DNA of 10,675 bases from Bacillota bacterium (GCA_023424965.1 JAFADI010000124.1:1-10675); one strand, 5' to 3'; shown: positions 1 to 7,457, counted from the stretch's first letter. Notes: generated by a model from the letters alone, not told the origin. A program made the numbers and translations.

Positions 1-481
1 TTGTAAACCCGAAGAGCAGCTCGTTGAGGTACCTGTATTTTAACAGCGGCAGGCTTACATTCAACTGCCTCCGTATTTTTGCATAAAATTCCTTCCGCTC
101 GCTCCCCGCCCGGACTTCCTCCAAGGCCTTCCGGATGACCTCCGTCAGTTGAAGGATTCCTGCGGTCTTCAGCAGGTAGTCAAAGGCACCGTGCTTTATG
201 GCGGTTTGGGCATAGGAAAAGTCGTCGTAGCCGCTGAGAATGATGACCACCGCATCAGACCTGATGCTTTTCACCCTTCTCAGCAGCTCCAGCCCGTCCA
301 TTTTCGGCATCCGGATGTCGGTCAGCACGATGTCCGGAAGATGCTTTCGAAAAAGCTCTTCTCCCTCGATTCCCGTCTTGGCGGTCATGGCTTCACCGAT
401 GCCCAGCTCCTCCCACTTCACTCCGTTTTTAATGCCGTTCCGGATCATGACGTCATCGTCGATAATAAGAATCTTATACAT
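1..481 (-). CDS. Response regulator, receiver domain (partial, cut by left edge)
   Basis: This is the N-terminal 160 residues of a response regulator; the rest lies off the left edge. I translated it directly, starting with MYKILIIDDD. The receiver domain shows the acidic pair at residues 8-10, the phospho-acceptor Asp55 in DIVLTDIRMPKMDG, Ser83 in LSGYDDF and Lys105 in DYLLK. After the receiver a helical linker begins (EEVRAGSERKEF). Lys105 is followed by Thr rather than the usual Pro, which is atypical. The start codon overlaps the last 8 bp of the histidine kinase gene, so the two are probably translationally coupled partners. By family knowledge, regulators paired with this kind of kinase next to CUT1 sugar transporters are YesN-like with an AraC-type DNA-binding C-terminus. 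That domain is not visible here and is inferred. Confidence 0.93.
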   Translation of the reverse strand, partial: MYKILIIDDDVMIRNGIKNGVKWEELGIGEAMTAKTGIEGEELFRKHLPDIVLTDIRMPKMDGLELLRRVKSIRSDAVVIILSGYDDFSYAQTAIKHGAFDYLLKTAGILQLTEVIRKALEEVRAGSERKEFYAKIRRQLNVSLPLLKYRYLNELLFGFT

Positions 482-2312
482 TGCTCTCCCCGCCTTCAAA
501 CTTTATCGCCGGAATGGAAATCTCAAAAACCGTCTCTTCCCGGGGTACGCTCCTGCAATCAATGGTAAAATCATTGTGAAAATACAGTCTCAGCCTCTCC
601 TGCACGTTTTTCAACCCATAGCCCCTGTTGATGATTTCCTCCAGGCCTGTTTCTTCCAGGGCTTTTATGCCCTCGCCGTTGTCCAGGACCTTGAAAACAA
701 TCCTGTCTTCCCTCTTAAAGACATCGATTTTTATCAGGCCTCTACCGTCCTTGTTCTCAAGGCCGTGCACCAGGGAATTCTCCACCAGGGGCTGCAGAAT
801 GAGCTTTATGGTCTTATACTCCAGGATATCCCGGTCCACGTCGATTACCAGGTCAAACCGGTCTTCATAGAGCATTTTCTGTATGGACAGGTATTCCTGT
901 GCATGCTCTACCTCCCTGCCCACGGTGGTAAATTCCTTTCCCTTGTTGAGCCCCAGCTTGAAAAAATTCGACAGGGACAGGGACATGCGGGCGATTTCAT
1001 CGTTCTCCTTTGCGATGGCATTCCAGTAGATGGACGCCAGGGTATTGTATAAAAAGTGGGGATTAATATGGGCTTCCAGGGCTTTTATCTGTGCCTCCAC
1101 CCTGGACCGGCTTTCCTCCTCCACCATTTTCATCAGTTTTTGTATGCTGGCCATCATGGTATTGAAGGACTCACCCAGTTGGCCCGTCTCATCAAGGGTA
1201 TTCCCGTCAAACCGCACGTCCATCTGCCCCGAAGCACCCTTTTTCATCAGCCGCATCAGTTTTTTTACGGGACTGAGAATGGATTTTGTGATGAGGGTGG
1301 ACACGGTGATAATGAGAATGAGGCACAGGAGGGCGATAAAAATGGTGATATTCCCCACCCGGCTCACCTGGGCCATAAGCTTTGAATAGGGGATGAGGGC
1401 GACAAATTTCCACCCGGTGACAAAAAAGGTATCAAAAACAACAAAGCTTTTGTCCCCTCCCGTGCCGATCACAAAGCTCCCCTTGGTGCTTTGCGAGATC
1501 CGCGGGAAGCTTTCCATCCCAATGGGCCGGTCCAGCATTCCTTTGTCGGGATGATAGATGATATTCCCCTTTTCATCCGTGAGCAGAATGGTGGATATCC
1601 TTTCCCGGTTGAGCCTGTCGTACATGTCGTCCAGTATTTTTTCATCGATGTGGATGACCATGACCCCCAGGTCCCCCTTATCCACGTCATATATTTTCCT
1701 GGTGAGGAGGAAAACCCGCTTGTCCAGGATCTCCCGGGGAGCCCACCACCGGTAATTGTTGTACTCTCCGATGGTCTGCCTGTAGATGTCCGTCTCCTTG
1801 TAGCTGTTCCTGTACTCTTCCGAAAAGAGGCCTGTGCCGTAGTTCCCCGTGACCAGGCCGGTGGAATAGATGTTGCTGTTTCTGCCGGGAAGGATGTAAA
1901 TACTGGTGATATAATCGTTGCTGAACATGATGCTCTGGAGCATCTGGGTGACCTTCGGGCTGTCCTCGAGAAAATCGCCGTTGGCCTGGGCCTCCTCCTT
2001 GGAAAGGATGGTCTTCAGGGTGACGTTGTTGAGGAGTATCTTACTGATGTCGTCAATTTTGCTGAACCGCAGGAACATATTGATGTTGATTTCGTTGATG
2101 ATATCCCCCGTATAATTGATGGTGGTTTCCTTCATGCTGCCGGAGTACATGGTAAAGGAAATGAGTCCCAGGGAGATGAGGGGTACCAGGGATATCAACG
2201 CGAAGAAGAGCTTTAGCCTGAAGCCAAGCCCTTGCTGCAGTATATACTGTTTCATCCGCGCAAATGCGGTAGCTCTGCTTTTTATTTCCACCTTTTCCGG
2301 CCTCTCCTGCAT
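474..2312 (-). CDS. YesM-type sensor histidine kinase (dCache/HAMP/His_kinase/HATPase)
   Basis: This 612-residue membrane sensor kinase probably detects an extracellular sugar, or the loaded binding protein, and phosphorylates the response regulator encoded next. A first membrane segment lies at about residues 33-55. An extracellular region of about 265 residues follows, consistent with a Cache-type sensor fold. The second membrane segment is at about 322-343, followed by a HAMP region with a coiled stretch to about 400. The kinase core has the His_kinase (PF06580) motif AHINPHFLYN with the likely phospho-His at 419. The N box is LVENSLVHG (Asn512), the G box is DNGEGI (544-549), and a second glycine motif GYGLKNV lies at 564-570. 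The ATG at 2312 is preceded by GAGG at 7-8 bp. It lies 38 bp downstream of the second permease gene, so it is most likely in the same operon. The ligand is unknown. Confidence 0.94.
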   Translation of the reverse strand: MQERPEKVEIKSRATAFARMKQYILQQGLGFRLKLFFALISLVPLISLGLISFTMYSGSMKETTINYTGDIINEININMFLRFSKIDDISKILLNNVTLKTILSKEEAQANGDFLEDSPKVTQMLQSIMFSNDYITSIYILPGRNSNIYSTGLVTGNYGTGLFSEEYRNSYKETDIYRQTIGEYNNYRWWAPREILDKRVFLLTRKIYDVDKGDLGVMVIHIDEKILDDMYDRLNRERISTILLTDEKGNIIYHPDKGMLDRPIGMESFPRISQSTKGSFVIGTGGDKSFVVFDTFFVTGWKFVALIPYSKLMAQVSRVGNITIFIALLCLILIITVSTLITKSILSPVKKLMRLMKKGASGQMDVRFDGNTLDETGQLGESFNTMMASIQKLMKMVEEESRSRVEAQIKALEAHINPHFLYNTLASIYWNAIAKENDEIARMSLSLSNFFKLGLNKGKEFTTVGREVEHAQEYLSIQKMLYEDRFDLVIDVDRDILEYKTIKLILQPLVENSLVHGLENKDGRGLIKIDVFKREDRIVFKVLDNGEGIKALEETGLEEIINRGYGLKNVQERLRLYFHNDFTIDCRSVPREETVFEISIPAIKFEGGESNV

Positions 2313-2350
2313 ATATCAACCTCATCTACTATTTTACCATAACTGTAATC

Positions 2351-3187
2351 CTATTTCATGCCCGACATGGCCATGGAATCGATAAACTGCCGCTGGGCCA
2401 GCAGGTATACCACCAGAATGGGGAGCACGCTGACGGCACAGCCCGCCATCCACACCGTCCACTCCGTCTCTCCGTAGGTACCCTTGAACATATTGAGCGC
2501 CAGCTGCAGGGTGAAGTTCTCCTTGGAGTTCAGGTAGACCAGGGGATAAATAAAATCGTTCCAGGCGTTCATGAAGGTAAAGATCACAACGGCGGCCACC
2601 GAGGCCTTTGCAATGGGGAAGATGAGGGTAAAGAAAATCCTCAGGGGGCCGGCCCCGTCGATTTTGCCCGATTCAATCAGGGCATCGGGAATACTGAGGT
2701 AATTCTGCCGCAGGATAAAGAGTGCAAATACCGCCGTACTTCCGAAAATATTGGGCACAATCACCGCGATATGCTTATCCAGCCAGCCCAATTCCTTCAT
2801 CAGCAGCAGGTTGGGTACCAGCGTCACCTCCTGGGGAATCATGATCAGCATGATGCATAGAAAGAAGATGGTATTCCTCCCTTTGAACCGCATTTTTGCA
2901 AAGGCGTAGGCGGCAATGGAGGTGATGAAAACCGTGGGCGCCACCGTGAGCAACGTCACCTTGATGGTGTTGTAATAGCTGAGCAAAAGGTTGACCTTGA
3001 AAAAAGCGGCTGCGTAATTGTCGAAGGTGACAGGGTCCGGTATCCATTGGGGAGGATAGAAAAACTCGGTGCCGGGCCTCTTGAGGGAGGTGGACAGCAT
3101 CCACAGGAAGGGGACCAGCATGATCAGGCCTAAAAGCGATAAAACAGCATAGGTGGCTGTGTCGGACAAAAGCTTTCCTTTTCTCAT
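2351..3187 (-). CDS. ABC sugar transporter permease, MalG/CUT1 type
   Basis: This 278-residue inner-membrane permease resembles the MalG-side subunits of carbohydrate uptake (CUT1) ABC transporters. It shows about six hydrophobic segments (for example residues 12-31, 76-98, 108-125, 141-160, 195-215 and 245-264). The cytoplasmic EAA loop that docks the ATPase is at about 166-195, with the core IDGAG and a following FP. The C-terminus carries the usual QRQFIDSMAMSGMK-like end of this subunit. The ATG at 3187 overlaps the stop of the preceding permease as ATGA, and GAGGAGGG lies just upstream. A longer frame to 3232 exists but would read far into the other permease gene. The neighbouring genes supply the partner permease and the binding protein. 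No ATPase gene is in the window, so a shared MsmK-like ATPase encoded elsewhere is inferred. Confidence 0.95.
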   Translation of the reverse strand: MRKGKLLSDTATYAVLSLLGLIMLVPFLWMLSTSLKRPGTEFFYPPQWIPDPVTFDNYAAAFFKVNLLLSYYNTIKVTLLTVAPTVFITSIAAYAFAKMRFKGRNTIFFLCIMLIMIPQEVTLVPNLLLMKELGWLDKHIAVIVPNIFGSTAVFALFILRQNYLSIPDALIESGKIDGAGPLRIFFTLIFPIAKASVAAVVIFTFMNAWNDFIYPLVYLNSKENFTLQLALNMFKGTYGETEWTVWMAGCAVSVLPILVVYLLAQRQFIDSMAMSGMK

Positions 3188-4116
3188 GATACTCCCTCCT
3201 CCTGGTAGACCATCCGTTTCCTCACCGCCCACTGGACCAAAGTGAGTATAAGCACCACCGCAAAAATGATTACTCCCACGGCGGAGGCTTTCCCGTATTC
3301 CAGTTCCTTAAAGCCCAGCCTGTAAAGGTAGAGCATCATCACATTGGTGGCCCCGGCGGGTCCGCCGTCGGTCATGGCATATATCTGGGCAAACACCTTG
3401 AAGGCGCCGATGACGGTCACCATCACCGTCATAAAGAGTACCGGCCCCAGTTCCGGGATTGTCACATGCCGGAACTTATCCAGGCCGTTGGCCCCATCCA
3501 GCTCCGCCGCCTCGTAATACATGGCCGGTATGGACTGGAGGGCCGCCAGGAGGATCACCACATTCATGCCCAGGTTCTTCAGCACCCGGGTGATAATGAC
3601 GGACAGCATGGCCCATTTTTCATCTCCCAGCCAGTCCTGGGCAGGGATTCCCGAAAATTTGAGCAGATAGTTCAAAAGCCCGTAATCGTAGTTCCATATC
3701 CACATCCACACAATGGCAAATACGATCTCCGAGGTTATGACCGGTAGAAAGTATACACCCCTGAAAAAGGTGGCCCCGGTAGTTATCCGGTTCAGCAGGA
3801 CCGCGCAGAAAAGAGCAAGGGTCACATTCAGCGGCACCAGGCCTGCCGCAAAAAGCAGGGAATTCACAAAAGACTTCCGGAACATTTCCTGCTTTGTGAC
3901 AAGGTCGATATAATTATTCAGCCCGGAAAACCTGGGCGGTTCAATAATGTTAAAACTGGTAAAACTCAAAACGATGCTGGATATTAACGGGATCAGCAGG
4001 AATACTGTAATTCCGGCCATGAAGGGAAGGATGAAAACCGTTCCCCAGAACCCGTCGGACTGCAGGAAGTTTTTCATCTGCCACCCTGGCTTTACTGCTG
4101 AAAAACCCCTTCCCAT
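3184..4116 (-). CDS. ABC sugar transporter permease, MalF/CUT1 type
   Basis: This 310-residue permease pairs with the one encoded next to form the membrane channel of a CUT1 sugar importer. A short cytoplasmic N-terminus is followed by a first membrane segment at about residues 24-52, then further segments at about 84-108, 120-143, 168-192, 226-246 and 276-297. The EAA loop is clear at 201-223 (EAAELDGANG, then a conserved IPEL). The motif MTDGGPAGAT near 248-257 is typical of this subunit. I chose the ATG at 4116 because GGAGG sits 8 bp before it. Two in-frame starts upstream are possible (ATG at 4131, GTG at 4140) and have poorer ribosome binding sites. They would add 5 or 8 residues. The gene follows the binding-protein gene after a 105-bp gap holding a hairpin. 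Confidence 0.94.
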   Translation of the reverse strand: MGRGFSAVKPGWQMKNFLQSDGFWGTVFILPFMAGITVFLLIPLISSIVLSFTSFNIIEPPRFSGLNNYIDLVTKQEMFRKSFVNSLLFAAGLVPLNVTLALFCAVLLNRITTGATFFRGVYFLPVITSEIVFAIVWMWIWNYDYGLLNYLLKFSGIPAQDWLGDEKWAMLSVIITRVLKNLGMNVVILLAALQSIPAMYYEAAELDGANGLDKFRHVTIPELGPVLFMTVMVTVIGAFKVFAQIYAMTDGGPAGATNVMMLYLYRLGFKELEYGKASAVGVIIFAVVLILTLVQWAVRKRMVYQEEGVS

Positions 4117-4124
4117 TTTTATAG

Positions 4125-4129
4125 CCTCC
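4125..4129 (-). promoter_or_regulatory. Ribosome binding site that decides the MalF-type permease start
   Basis: GGAGG on the minus strand lies 8 bp upstream of the ATG at 4116. It overlaps the codons that a start at 4131 or 4140 would use. This supports the shorter protein. The upstream candidates have only AGGAAA at less suitable distances. Confidence 0.65.
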
Positions 4130-4164
4130 ATTGTTATCACTTTCCTTTGTCCTGTTGAATATTT

Positions 4165-4196
4165 GATGCCTGCTGTTTTTTGTCACAGCAGGCATC
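4165..4196 (-). promoter_or_regulatory. Intercistronic hairpin between binding-protein and permease genes
   Basis: GATGCCTGCTG and CAGCAGGCATC form a perfect 11-bp stem with a 10-nt loop, 26 bp downstream of the binding-protein stop codon. On the minus strand the stem is followed by AAATATTC rather than a run of T, so it is a weak candidate for a full terminator. By known behaviour of such hairpins in sugar ABC operons, it could protect the 3' end of the binding-protein message or allow partial termination. Either would give more binding protein than permease. The function is inferred; the stem is seen directly. Confidence 0.75.
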
Positions 4197-4221
4197 TTTG
4201 AAAGTCACTGTCCTGTTATTG

Positions 4222-5550
4222 CTATTTTACACCGACGATTTCATTGACCCGCTTCTCGATGTTTGTCACCGTGTCCTTTATGGACTGCTTTTCTGCAAAC
4301 ATCTTGTCAAATTCCTCCTGGGCCACCGTATTGGCGTTCTTGAACTGGGGGAAGTTTTCCGTGGGCTTGCAGAACTCCAGGGACTTTATAAATATTTCCT
4401 TGCTGGCAGGTTTGGCCACATCGGACATGTAGTCCGCCGCCAACCCCACGGATTTTCTCGCCGGGCCGAAGAGCTTGGACTGCACCTTGCACATTTCCTT
4501 GCTGGTGATAAATTTCATGAAATCCAGGCTCTCCACCGGGTACTTGGTGGTCTTCATCACCACATAGTTGGCATAGCCCGCCCTTCCCAGCCTGCCTGCC
4601 GGTCCTTTGGGAAGATAGGCGATGTCATAGTCCAGACCGGGAGCCTTTTCAAAAGCCCCGTTGAAGCTCAGGTATCCAAGGAACATGGCGGCTTTGCCCT
4701 GCTCGAAGGGGGCATTGGCACCTGGCTTGGTGGTGTAACCGCCCTTCAGGAGGTCCATGTACAATTCCAGGGCCTTCATATTCTCCGGGGAGTTAATGGT
4801 GCATTTGGATCTGTCGTCACTCATGAAGCTTCCTCCATAAGGCCTCATAATATCCAGCAGGTTCTGCCATTCCTTGCCCTTGTCCAGCAGGTTGGTGATT
4901 CCGTATACCTTGTTGGCACCCTCGCCCTTTGTCATGGTCTTGGCGGCCTTCACCAGGTCGTCCCAGGTCCAGCTCTCGTCCGGGTACTTTATCTGTGCTT
5001 CATCAAAGAGTTTTTTATTGTAAAAAAGTACGTGGGCCGGTGTGGAGAAAGGAATCCCATACTGTTTGCCGTTGTATTTGCCCTCATCCATCATGTTGGG
5101 ATAGAAATCATCCTTGTCCCAGTCCGCGCCCCATTGGCCGATGGCATCGTCCAGTTCCATAAAGTAGCCCTTGTCGGCAAAGTACTTGAAGCTGTCCTCC
5201 GACCACCAGGTGATGTCCGGAGGGTTTCCGCTGGCAATCATGGAGGTGACCTTTTCGGTAAACTCCCCGTAGGAAGCCTGTACAAGCTCGATGGTCACAT
5301 TGGGTTTATCTTTCTTGTAGCTGTCTACAATGGATTTCAGCATTTCCTGGTGGGCGGGATTTCCCCAGTTTACCAGTTGAAACTTTACCGGTTTGTCCGA
5401 AGCCTGCTCTGCCGGCTTATCCGCCGGTTTGTCTGTCGTTTTCCCCTGTTCCGTCTCTGCAGGCGCCTGCCCGCTTCCGGCGCCACAGCCGGTAAATGCA
5501 AAAGTGAGTACCAGCATCATGCTAAGAGCAATGATCAATGACTTTTTCAT
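4222..5550 (-). CDS. Extracellular sugar-binding lipoprotein (CUT1 family 1)
   Basis: This 442-residue solute-binding protein captures a sugar outside the membrane and delivers it to the two permeases encoded downstream. The N-terminus has a lipoprotein signal: MKK, a hydrophobic stretch to residue 18, and a lipobox FTGC with the lipid-bearing Cys at 22. A flexible linker rich in Lys, Asp, Pro and Ala runs to about residue 54. The mature fold of SBP_bac_1 type follows, with typical elements VNWGN (59-63), MIASGNPPDITWW (104-116), YGIPFS (164-169), the VLFYNKKLFDEA segment (174-185) and SWTWDDL (193-199). The ATG at 5550 has GGGAGG 7 bp upstream. An in-frame extension to 5586 lacks any signal-peptide logic. 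It is the first gene of the transport operon, behind a promoter candidate. The sugar is not predictable from sequence alone. Confidence 0.96.
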   Translation of the reverse strand: MKKSLIIALSMMLVLTFAFTGCGAGSGQAPAETEQGKTTDKPADKPAEQASDKPVKFQLVNWGNPAHQEMLKSIVDSYKKDKPNVTIELVQASYGEFTEKVTSMIASGNPPDITWWSEDSFKYFADKGYFMELDDAIGQWGADWDKDDFYPNMMDEGKYNGKQYGIPFSTPAHVLFYNKKLFDEAQIKYPDESWTWDDLVKAAKTMTKGEGANKVYGITNLLDKGKEWQNLLDIMRPYGGSFMSDDRSKCTINSPENMKALELYMDLLKGGYTTKPGANAPFEQGKAAMFLGYLSFNGAFEKAPGLDYDIAYLPKGPAGRLGRAGYANYVVMKTTKYPVESLDFMKFITSKEMCKVQSKLFGPARKSVGLAADYMSDVAKPASKEIFIKSLEFCKPTENFPQFKNANTVAQEEFDKMFAEKQSIKDTVTNIEKRVNEIVGVK

Positions 5551-5617
5551 TGTTAATCCTCCCGTGATTTTTTCCATGTATCCCATAAGTACCGCGGCTA
5601 TGTTTTACCATGCTTCT

Positions 5618-5647
5618 ATTATAAACTGCCCCTGCCTTATCTTTGAA
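5618..5647 (-). promoter_or_regulatory. Candidate sigma-A promoter of the transport operon
   Basis: On the minus strand a perfect TATAAT lies at 5618-5623. A weak -35 (TTCAAA, four of six matches to TTGACA) lies at 5642-5647 with an 18-bp spacer. The predicted start point would give a leader of about 60 nt before the binding-protein ATG. The poor -35 fits a promoter that needs an activator. Confidence 0.6.
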
Positions 5648-5666
5648 TACACGTTCATGTCACAAG

Positions 5667-5684
5667 CTTGCACATTCTTGACAT
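5667..5684 (-). promoter_or_regulatory. Putative activator site: tandem CAAG repeats upstream of the transport promoter
   Basis: On the minus strand TGTCAAG (5677-5683) is followed by GTGCAAG (5667-5673), the repeats being 10 bp apart in the same direction. They lie about 20 bp upstream of the weak -35. AraC-type regulators usually bind such direct repeats one helical turn apart. A similar pair occurs in front of the oxidoreductase gene at 7120-7137. The role as a response-regulator site is inferred. Confidence 0.4.
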
Positions 5685-5697
5685 TTGTGTTGAAATA

Positions 5698-7050
5698 TCA
5701 AGTCTTGAGATAGGCCCCCTGCTCCCTGAGGATGGACTGTAATTCCTTCATGTCCACTTCACTGGCCTTGATCCCGTCCCTTGCCGCCAGGTAAGCGGCC
5801 ACACCTCCCGCATGTCCGATGGCTCCGCAGCTGGGTGAAAGCCTTATGGCCGACTGGGCCTCAAAGGTGGCGGATATACTTCGTCCAACGGTTATGAGGT
5901 TTTCCACTTTTCCATTGACCAGGCACCGGTAGGGAATGCTGTACATTTCCCTGATACCCATGTCCGCATGTTCGGTCCCTGCGCCGTCGGGACTGTGGAT
6001 GTCGATGGGATAGGCGGAATGGGCGATGACATCTTCAAACTTCCTCTGTTCTATCAGGTCCTCCGCGGTGAGATTGTAAAGCCCCTTGATCTGCCTTGAG
6101 CTTCTCACGCCTATGGCGGGACCGGAGTATAGGGTCTGCGCATTTTTAAAGCCGGGCACCCTTTCCCGGAGGAACACCTCCAGCTCCCTCACCTGCTTTC
6201 GCCCTTCCACCTCCGCCTGGGAAAAGCTCCAGGGATCCGTGGAAACATGGTTCAGCACCCTGGAGGTATTGATAATAACCTCTCCCGGGGTATTGGTTTC
6301 AAAGAAAAGCAGGTACTCCCGTTCAAAGCTTATCATCCCATCTTCCCGGGCTTTTTTCAAGGTCTCGGCAAAGCCTGCCATGGATAGCCTGGGCACCCTG
6401 TCCAGAAGGGTCAGATCCTTGATTCTTGGCGCTTCCCCGGGATTTTCCTTTATATGTTTTTTTATCGCCTCAATGTCCACATTCCGCATTTTGAGCTTCA
6501 TGGTCATGGGCTGGCACTGCTGGTCCCGTTCTCTTCCAAGGGAGTACTCCACCCCTGCCATGACCGACAGGTCCGCATCCCCCGTGGCATCGATATAGAC
6601 CTTCGATGTCAGATAGCTCAGGCCCGCCTTGTTGCATACCTGAATCCTGGAAATCCTGTCCTCAAGCACCTGGGCTCCTGCCAGCATGGTGTGGTAAAGC
6701 ACATTCCCTCCGGCCTCCAGCAGCATGATTTCAAGCTCATGCTTCATGGCCTCCGCATCAAAAGGTGTCACAGTATACGTGAAGTTGGAGGAGTCGGGGA
6801 TGTGGCCCGGGGACTTTCCTTTGGCCACAAGCCTGTCGATCAGCTCTCCCGTGATCCCCTTTATCACCTGTCCGTCTCTGGAATGAAAGGTCATCATCGG
6901 CCCTACGCCGGCGGCGGTGAGCATCCCTCCCAGGAAGCCGTACTGTTCCACCACAAGCGTTTTTGCCCCGCGCCTGGAAGCGGCGATTCCCGCAATGGCG
7001 CCGGAAATCCCTCCTCCCGCCACAATCACGTCGAAATTATCCTTCAGCAT
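5698..7050 (-). CDS. FAD-dependent oxidoreductase (FAD_oxidored, PF12831-like)
   Basis: This 450-residue, probably cytoplasmic flavoenzyme opens with a classic dinucleotide-binding fold. The motif DVIVAGGGISGAIAG contains GxGxxG at residues 12-17, and Glu35 (LVVEQ) is placed to bind the adenosine ribose. GGMLTAAGVG follows at 41-50. A second flavin-binding motif, IDATGDADL, is at 153-161. Further family hallmarks are GVRSSRQIKG (314-323) and the C-terminal VENLITVGRSIS block (382-393), followed by a GAIGHAGGVAA element (409-419). No signal peptide is seen. The ATG at 7050 has AGGAGG 7 bp upstream; a longer frame to 7173 lacks such a site and would read through the promoter candidate. The substrate is unknown. 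Members of this family are often found in sugar and polysaccharide loci, so oxidation of a sugar, polyol or glycoside is a reasonable inference. It is separated from both neighbours by gaps with regulatory signals. Confidence 0.92.
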   Translation of the reverse strand: MLKDNFDVIVAGGGISGAIAGIAASRRGAKTLVVEQYGFLGGMLTAAGVGPMMTFHSRDGQVIKGITGELIDRLVAKGKSPGHIPDSSNFTYTVTPFDAEAMKHELEIMLLEAGGNVLYHTMLAGAQVLEDRISRIQVCNKAGLSYLTSKVYIDATGDADLSVMAGVEYSLGRERDQQCQPMTMKLKMRNVDIEAIKKHIKENPGEAPRIKDLTLLDRVPRLSMAGFAETLKKAREDGMISFEREYLLFFETNTPGEVIINTSRVLNHVSTDPWSFSQAEVEGRKQVRELEVFLRERVPGFKNAQTLYSGPAIGVRSSRQIKGLYNLTAEDLIEQRKFEDVIAHSAYPIDIHSPDGAGTEHADMGIREMYSIPYRCLVNGKVENLITVGRSISATFEAQSAIRLSPSCGAIGHAGGVAAYLAARDGIKASEVDMKELQSILREQGAYLKT

Positions 7051-7082
7051 GCTTCTTCCTCCTATCGTTTTGCTACCTCTTG

Positions 7083-7111
7083 AATATACCACCGCGGCCT
7101 CCCGGTGCGAA
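7083..7111 (-). promoter_or_regulatory. Candidate promoter of the FAD oxidoreductase gene
   Basis: On the minus strand TATATT (7083-7088) is preceded at 17 bp by TTCGCA (7106-7111), which matches TTGACA at four of six positions. The leader to the ATG at 7050 would be about 26 nt and contains the AGGAGG site. It lies between the inverted-repeat element and the gene, so the gene can be transcribed independently of the kinase operon. Confidence 0.42.
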
Positions 7112-7119
7112 TGAACATT

Positions 7120-7137
7120 CTTGCCCTCATCTTGCAC
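7120..7137 (-). promoter_or_regulatory. Putative activator site: tandem CAAG repeats upstream of the oxidoreductase promoter
   Basis: On the minus strand GTGCAAG (7131-7137) and GGGCAAG (7120-7126) repeat in the same direction 11 bp apart, ending 8 bp before the -35 candidate. The segment 7112-7124 matches 5669-5681 in front of the binding-protein gene at 11 of 13 positions, including CAAGAATGT exactly. This resemblance suggests co-regulation of the two units, which is inference. Confidence 0.38.
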
Positions 7138-7158
7138 TTTCTTTGCAGAAAGTAAGGA

Positions 7159-7415
7159 GGGAACAGTCCTCAACTTCGTACTACTTTGTTAGGTTGGTAA
7201 AAGGCATTATTTATGGAGAAAAGGCTTCACTCTATGAGGAATGCTTCAAGGCAGTAAAGCTATGGGAAATAGGCGGGAATGACCCATGCGTAAGGACCTC
7301 TCACTTTCGCACCAATGATTTTCTGTTCTCCACTACCCAAGGTGCTTTGAAGCCTTTTCGGAATAAACAATGCCGTTTTAACATCGTACGATGAGTGAAG
7401 TTGAGGACTGTCCCC
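7159..7415. repeat. 257-bp imperfect inverted-repeat element (MITE-like)
   Basis: The ends are GGGAACAGTCCTCAACTTC (7159-7177) and, inverted, GGGGACAGTCCTCAACTTC (7397-7415), differing at one of 19 positions. The similarity continues inward after a diverged middle: 7203-7229 and the reverse complement of 7348-7374 agree at 23 of 27 positions, ending in GAAAAGGCTTCA. Each arm is about 70 nt and the unmatched centre (7230-7347) about 118 bp. I see no transposase and no credible gene in it. The layout fits a non-autonomous transposable element or a large palindromic repeat of the kind mobilised by REP-associated tyrosine transposases; this class is inferred. Flanking target duplications are not obvious to me. 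Confidence 0.7.
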
Positions 7416-7422
7416 AAAAGCA

Positions 7423-7457
7423 AAAATGGCCGCCGCTCCTATCCCGGCAACCATTTT
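7423..7457 (-). terminator. Likely intrinsic terminator of the araB/pfkB-family operon
   Basis: AAAATGG (7423-7429) pairs with CCATTTT (7451-7457). After a 2-by-2 internal bulge, GCCG (7432-7435) pairs with CGGC (7445-7448) around a 9-nt loop. On the minus strand the hairpin ends in CCATTTTTGCTTTT, a T-rich tail. It lies about 85-120 nt after the kinase stop codon, immediately before the inverted-repeat element. This suggests that the catabolic operon ends here. Confidence 0.5.

Noticed and set aside
1491..2216. Plus-strand open frame of 241 codons within the histidine kinase gene
   Set aside because: It lies wholly inside a well-supported kinase gene, and its protein resembles no family I know.
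2318..2370. Possible extra promoter before the histidine kinase gene (TAAAAT with a weak ATGAAA upstream)
   Set aside because: The -35 lies at the end of the permease gene, and both boxes are poor. With only 38 bp between genes, read-through is the simpler explanation.
4180..5541. Long open frame of 453 codons on the plus strand opposite the binding-protein gene
   Set aside because: It is antisense to a clear lipoprotein gene. It has no recognisable domain and no good ribosome binding site, and it has a composition expected from the reverse of a biased coding strand.
6963..7394. Plus-strand open frame of 143 codons through the left part of the repeat element
   Set aside because: It starts inside the oxidoreductase gene on the wrong strand and merely crosses the repeat. 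There is no recognisable transposase motif.
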